Assembly (NCBI RefSeq): GCF_015694345.1
Contig: NZ_JADQDC010000013.1
Span: forward strand, 45,746 to 109,745
Direction of reading: 5' to 3'
Length of the DNA: 64,000 nucleotides
Source: Novosphingobium jiangmenense
GTDB lineage: Bacteria > Pseudomonadota > Alphaproteobacteria > Sphingomonadales > Sphingomonadaceae
Part shown: positions 60,731-64,000 of the stretch, one piece after another
Layout of the letters: each line of letters opens with the position of its first letter
Numbering within the stretch: the stretch's first letter is position 1
Made by a program: the position numbers and the translations under genes
The notes under the pieces: generated by a model
What the model saw: only the letters and a program-made list of their open reading frames with translations
What the model was told of the DNA's origin: nothing
Database searches by the model: none

Positions 60731-62248
60731 TCAGCGACAGGCCGGATTGGCCGCGCCCGGCACGGCATAGAACGCGACTGCGTGGCCGGGGACGGTGACG
60801 CCGGAGGGCACTGCTGTACCGTCCAGCCCGGTCAGCTTGAAGTCGGCTGTCAGGGCCGGAGCCTTGCCGTTGACCAGCACGGCGCGGGTGTCGAGCGGCT
60901 GACCGGTCATCGTCCAGCCGAGGCCCTTGCCGCCGAGGTTGATCTTCTGCGCGGCCTCGCCGGTGTTGAGCGCCATGACCGCAACGCCGCCGGGCTTGCC
61001 GGCAAGGCAATGGGCATAGAGGCGCAGTGCAGGCGAGGGCGACTTCGGCGAGGCAAGCACAGTGCTGCCCATCGTGCGCTTCCACAGCACCGCTGCCCAG
61101 TAATTGGGCCGCGGAGTCAGGGTGTCACGGTCAATCAGCGCGTAGTCGCTGGCTGCCAGCGTATTGTGCATGACCACCTGCAGCCCCTGCTGGGCTAGCG
61201 CGGCGTTCTGGTTGAGGTAGCGGAAGGTATCGAGGAAGGTCGACGCCCAAGGGGAGCCACCGCAAGCGGCCTGTGCGGTCTCGGTGTTCCACACGGGCTT
61301 GCCGGGTTCGAACCTGTCGCGCAGGGCCGCGTAGTAGCGGTAATCACGCACGGTCAGGTCGAGCCACTTGGCCGTCAACGCGTCCTGCTTCTGGGCCGTG
61401 CCGATGCCAAGGCCAAGGCAGCGCTGCGAGACGCTGCCATAGAAGTGGTACGACACCGCATCGACGCTGTCCGGATTGGCCTGCATCATGTCTTCGCTGC
61501 TGACATGGCTGCCCATTTCGGCGGGCACCGGCACGTCCTTGAGCAGGCCCGCTTCGCCGACGCCGCCGACGCCGAGGATCTTCATCTCCGGCACGGCCTT
61601 GCGCGCCCAATCGCGGAACAGGCGGAATTCGGCGCCGTAGTTGGCCGCCGTGTAGCCCTTGGGCATCTGCGGCGCAGCGCTGGGCATGTTGGCTTCGTTG
61701 AAGAACTCGGCGGCGTAGAGGGTGCCGCCGGCCTCGCGGGTGAGGTCGACAAGGCGCTGGGCCTGCGCAGGCGTCCATACGCCATTGGCATCGCGCGTGC
61801 CGTTGCTGACGGCGAAGCTGGTAACGATGGGCGCGTCGACCGCCTTCGAGAAGGCGACGACGTTCTTCCACTGATCGCGCGTCAGCACCTGCACGAAGCC
61901 TGCGGGCGGAGAGCTGAGATGCTCGCCCTCCGCTTCGAGATAGGTGTTGTTGGCCCAGGTGCCGCTGACGCGGACAAGGCTGGGGCCGAGCGCCCTGGCG
62001 AGGGCGACCAGCTTCGGATCGGTCAGGTCGATCGGCGGGCGCTGGCGGTAGCGCTCGTCTGCCGGACCGCCATAGGGCGCCCAGAAACGGCCACCAGTCA
62101 CCTCGACCATCTCGATATTGTAGGCCTGGTAGCGATCGCTGACCGTGCCCAGCTTGGCCAGCGTGCCAAGCTGGAGCGAAGGGGTCGGCGACGCGGCCGC
62201 GCCGGTGAGGGCGACCAGTGCGGTCGCCGCAAGAAATGCCTTTTTCAT
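60731..62248 (-). CDS. Exported GH79-like (heparanase/beta-glucuronidase type) glycoside hydrolase
   Basis: The 505-residue protein has a signal peptide (about 1-20). Its TIM-barrel has a catalytic acid/base Glu in YAAEFFNEANM (E185) and a nucleophile Glu in PVWNTETAQAACGG (E323). The region after the nucleophile, LQVVMHNTLAASDYALIDRDTL...PNYWAAVLWKRTMGSTVL, closely follows the human heparanase C-terminal pattern. A beta-sandwich follows at the end. Such enzymes release glucuronic acid from glucuronides or uronic polymers. Context (uxaC, manD, kdgK) fits glucuronate supply. Substrate not proven. Confidence 0.8.
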   Translation of the reverse strand: MKKAFLAATALVALTGAAASPTPSLQLGTLAKLGTVSDRYQAYNIEMVEVTGGRFWAPYGGPADERYRQRPPIDLTDPKLVALARALGPSLVRVSGTWANNTYLEAEGEHLSSPPAGFVQVLTRDQWKNVVAFSKAVDAPIVTSFAVSNGTRDANGVWTPAQAQRLVDLTREAGGTLYAAEFFNEANMPSAAPQMPKGYTAANYGAEFRLFRDWARKAVPEMKILGVGGVGEAGLLKDVPVPAEMGSHVSSEDMMQANPDSVDAVSYHFYGSVSQRCLGLGIGTAQKQDALTAKWLDLTVRDYRYYAALRDRFEPGKPVWNTETAQAACGGSPWASTFLDTFRYLNQNAALAQQGLQVVMHNTLAASDYALIDRDTLTPRPNYWAAVLWKRTMGSTVLASPKSPSPALRLYAHCLAGKPGGVAVMALNTGEAAQKINLGGKGLGWTMTGQPLDTRAVLVNGKAPALTADFKLTGLDGTAVPSGVTVPGHAVAFYAVPGAANPACR

Positions 62249-62276
62249 CCTGTCCTCGCCAGTTCTCGTTATTGTC

Positions 62277-63485
62277 TCACCAGTTCCACATCGTGCCGTC
62301 TTCCAGTCGGGCGACGGGCAAGTAGGCGGGCTTGTAGGGGTACTTGGCGGCCAGCTTCTCGTCGATATCGACGCCGTGGCCGGGGGTTTCGCCGACGAAG
62401 AGCTCGCCCTTTTCGAACCAGTAGTCGTGCGGGAAGACGGCGTCGGTCTCTTCGGTGTGGCGCATGTATTCCTGGATGCCGAAGTTGGGGACCCAGGTGT
62501 CAAAGTGCAGCGCGCAGCCCATCGTTACCGGCGAGAGATCGGTCGCGCCGTGGCAGCCGGTGCGGATCTGATACATGCTTGCAAGATCGGCGATGCGGCG
62601 CAGGTGGGTAAGGCCGCCGGCGCCGACGACGGTGGCGCGGATGTAGTCGATCAGCTGGTTCTGGATCAGGTCCTTGGCATCCCAGATGGTGTTGAAGATC
62701 TCGCCCACGGCCAGCGGGGTGACGGTGTGCTGGCGGACGAGCCGGAAGGCTTCCTGGTTCTCGGCAGGGGTGCAGTCCTCCAGCCAGAACAGCTGGTAGG
62801 GCTCGAGCATCTTGCCGAGGTTGGCGGCTTCCTGCGGGGTGTAGCGGTGGTGGCCGTCGTGCAGCAGGTGATGGTCGAAGCCGTAGGTCTTGCGCAGCTC
62901 CTCGAACATCTTGGGTACATAGTTCAGCGCCTTGCGCGTGTCCCAACCGGTGACCGAGGGCAGCGAGGCATCGGCGGGTTCGTAGTAGAGCTTGCCGCGG
63001 CCCACGCCATAGGCATCCTTGATGCCGGGCACGCCGGTCTGGGCGCGGATCGCCTTGTAGCCCATGTCGATATAGTGGCCGACGGCCTCGACCGTCTCGG
63101 CGATGTCCGAACCGTTGGCGTGGCCATAGACCATGATCCCGTCACGGCTGCGCCCGCCGAGCAACTGGTAAAGCGGCATGCCGGCCATCTTGGCCTTGAT
63201 GTCCCACAGCGCCATGTCGACCGCCGCAATGGCGCGCATGGTGACAGGGCCGCGCCGCCAGTAGGCGCCGCGATAGAGATACTGCCAGATGTCCTCGATC
63301 CGGCGCGGGTCCATGCCGATCAGGCAGGGCACGACATGCTCCTGCAGATAGGCGACGACCGAAAGTTCGCGGCCGTTGAGGGTCGCATCGCCGATGCCGT
63401 AGACGCCCTGATCGGTCTCGATCTTGAGCGTGACGAAATTGCGACCCGGGCAGGTGACGATGACGCGGGCGGCGGTGATCTTCAT
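62277..63485 (-). CDS. manD: D-mannonate dehydratase ManD (enolase superfamily)
   Basis: ManD dehydrates D-mannonate to 2-keto-3-deoxygluconate. The 402-residue product shows R147 (YKAIRAQT), Y159 (IKDAYG), D210 and H212 (LLHDGHHR), E236-region [11 protein letters not shown] and E262-region [11 protein letters not shown]. These agree in number and setting with the characterised Novosphingobium aromaticivorans enzyme as I recall it. ATG 63485 gives that numbering; an ATG two codons upstream is also in frame. It replaces the unrelated UxuA. Divergent from uxaC across a 214-bp operator region. Confidence 0.96.
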   Translation of the reverse strand: MKITAARVIVTCPGRNFVTLKIETDQGVYGIGDATLNGRELSVVAYLQEHVVPCLIGMDPRRIEDIWQYLYRGAYWRRGPVTMRAIAAVDMALWDIKAKMAGMPLYQLLGGRSRDGIMVYGHANGSDIAETVEAVGHYIDMGYKAIRAQTGVPGIKDAYGVGRGKLYYEPADASLPSVTGWDTRKALNYVPKMFEELRKTYGFDHHLLHDGHHRYTPQEAANLGKMLEPYQLFWLEDCTPAENQEAFRLVRQHTVTPLAVGEIFNTIWDAKDLIQNQLIDYIRATVVGAGGLTHLRRIADLASMYQIRTGCHGATDLSPVTMGCALHFDTWVPNFGIQEYMRHTEETDAVFPHDYWFEKGELFVGETPGHGVDIDEKLAAKYPYKPAYLPVARLEDGTMWNW

Positions 63486-63515
63486 GGGCATAACTCGCTT
63501 TTGACGCCGGTAATG

Positions 63516-63577
63516 TGGTAATACCGATTGACTGACCAATTCCGGTCTGTCAAGTTCGGAAAAATTGGTAATACCGA
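63516..63577. promoter_or_regulatory. Two TGGTAATACCGA operator candidates between manD and uxaC
   Basis: TGGTAATACCGA occurs at 63516-63527 and 63566-63577, identical and exactly 50 bp apart (about five helical turns). The core GGTAATACC is a near-palindrome of the type bound by GntR/FadR-family sugar-acid regulators such as UxuR/ExuR. A third, imperfect inverted repeat GACTGACC...GGTCTGTC lies between them. The regulator gene is not in the window. Confidence 0.65.
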
Positions 63578-63699
63578 AAAGTTCATGCGGCAGGCCGCTC
63601 GCCATGCCGGCTTTGCAAGGCGGTTTGCGCCGTGCGAAGATCCGGCCATGACGGACTGCGGGCCAACGCGTGATCGACCGGACAATCGAGAGACTGGAA

Positions 63700-64000
63700 A
63701 TGCCCCGCAATCTTGAGCTTCACCCTGACCGTCTGTTTCCGGCCGAGCCATCGGTGCGCGCGATGGCGCGAGAGTTGTATGCGAGCGTGGCTGGGCTGCC
63801 GATTGTCAGTCCGCACGGGCACACCGATCCGCGCTGGTTTGCGGGTAACGAGACCTTCGGCAATGCGACCGAGCTGTTGCTGGTGCCCGATCACTACGTC
63901 TTCCGCATGCTCTATTCGCAAGGGGTGGCGCTCGAGGATCTGGGCGTGCGCAATCGTGGTGTCGATCCGCGTGCGGCTTGGCGGTTGTTTGCGCAAGCGT
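63700..64000 (+). CDS. uxaC: Glucuronate isomerase UxaC (N-terminal part; continues beyond window)
   Basis: UxaC isomerises D-glucuronate to D-fructuronate. The 100 residues in view start [20 protein letters not shown] and show the metal-binding motif [20 protein letters not shown]. The family stretch [21 protein letters not shown] follows. ATG 63700 is preceded by a purine-rich GAGAGACTGGAA. The frame is open to the last base. It is divergent from manD; a D-fructuronate reductase (UxuB) needed between the two is expected just beyond the window. Confidence 0.93.
   Translation, partial: MPRNLELHPDRLFPAEPSVRAMARELYASVAGLPIVSPHGHTDPRWFAGNETFGNATELLLVPDHYVFRMLYSQGVALEDLGVRNRGVDPRAAWRLFAQA

Overview
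The window is gene-dense, GC-rich chromosomal DNA from an alphaproteobacterium of the order Sphingomonadales, most likely a Novosphingobium close to N. aromaticivorans. The best pointer is the D-mannonate dehydratase at 62277-63485. Its length (402 residues) and catalytic numbering (R147, Y159, D210, H212) agree with what I recall of the characterised N. aromaticivorans enzyme. The CckA histidine kinase next to smpB, the HWE kinase with a single-domain regulator, and rpsP with a long acidic/alanine tail fit the same group. I see no rRNA, tRNA, CRISPR array, integrase or transposase gene.

Layout. 1-3037: end of a cytochrome c maturation operon (ccmF partial, ccmG/dsbE, ccmH, ccmI). 3204-6547: Kup potassium transporter, then an HWE kinase/receiver pair. 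6586-8412: lipoprotein, PuuD-like membrane protein and YciB. 8409-11322: a minus-strand operon dapF-mtaB-ftsY-yciB with stop/start overlaps. 11391-13055: a GGDEF-EAL protein. 13389-18033: ffh, rpsP, rimM, trmD and rplS, split by a VapBC-type toxin-antitoxin pair plus a small membrane protein; trmD carries an in-frame palindromic repeat. 18186-27976: DPP-IV peptidase, asd, hydrolase, YbjN protein, AMP nucleosidase, amidohydrolase, the rpsF-rpsR-rplI operon and an enoyl-CoA hydratase. 27991-33648: acyltransferase, a PAS-GGDEF-EAL-PilZ protein, a DUF808 protein, a stand-alone PilZ protein and a GNAT acetyltransferase. 33717-39166: Mur ligase and L,D-carboxypeptidase (a likely murein recycling pair), fabD, fabG, dnaN. 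39333-47677: globin-coupled chemoreceptor, D-aminoacylase-like amidohydrolase, ferredoxin-NADP reductase, PhaZ-like hydrolase and a second GGDEF-EAL-PilZ protein. 47682-54456: rlmN, outer membrane barrel, a four-gene minus-strand set ending in IalB-like, an AT-rich orphan gene, and lytic transglycosylase. 54557-59550: dapA, hicAB, smpB, DUF2062 protein, cckA. 59831-64000: glucuronate catabolism (kdgK, GH79, manD, uxaC partial).

How the genes work together. Housekeeping operons for translation, protein targeting, fatty acid and diaminopimelate synthesis dominate. Two small toxin-antitoxin modules sit inside or against such operons (rimM-trmD and dapA-smpB). Cyclic-di-GMP signalling is well represented, with three GGDEF-EAL proteins and one free PilZ protein. 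The right end forms a coherent pathway: a GH79-like enzyme would release glucuronate, UxaC isomerises it, ManD dehydrates mannonate to 2-keto-3-deoxygluconate, and KdgK phosphorylates that. Two identical 12-bp near-palindromes 50 bp apart lie in the divergent manD/uxaC promoter region and are the likely operators.

The most unusual items are the palindromic element translated inside trmD, the toxin-antitoxin pair that interrupts rimM-trmD with twin GTATATAC palindromes, and the AT-rich orphan gene at 51918-52403.
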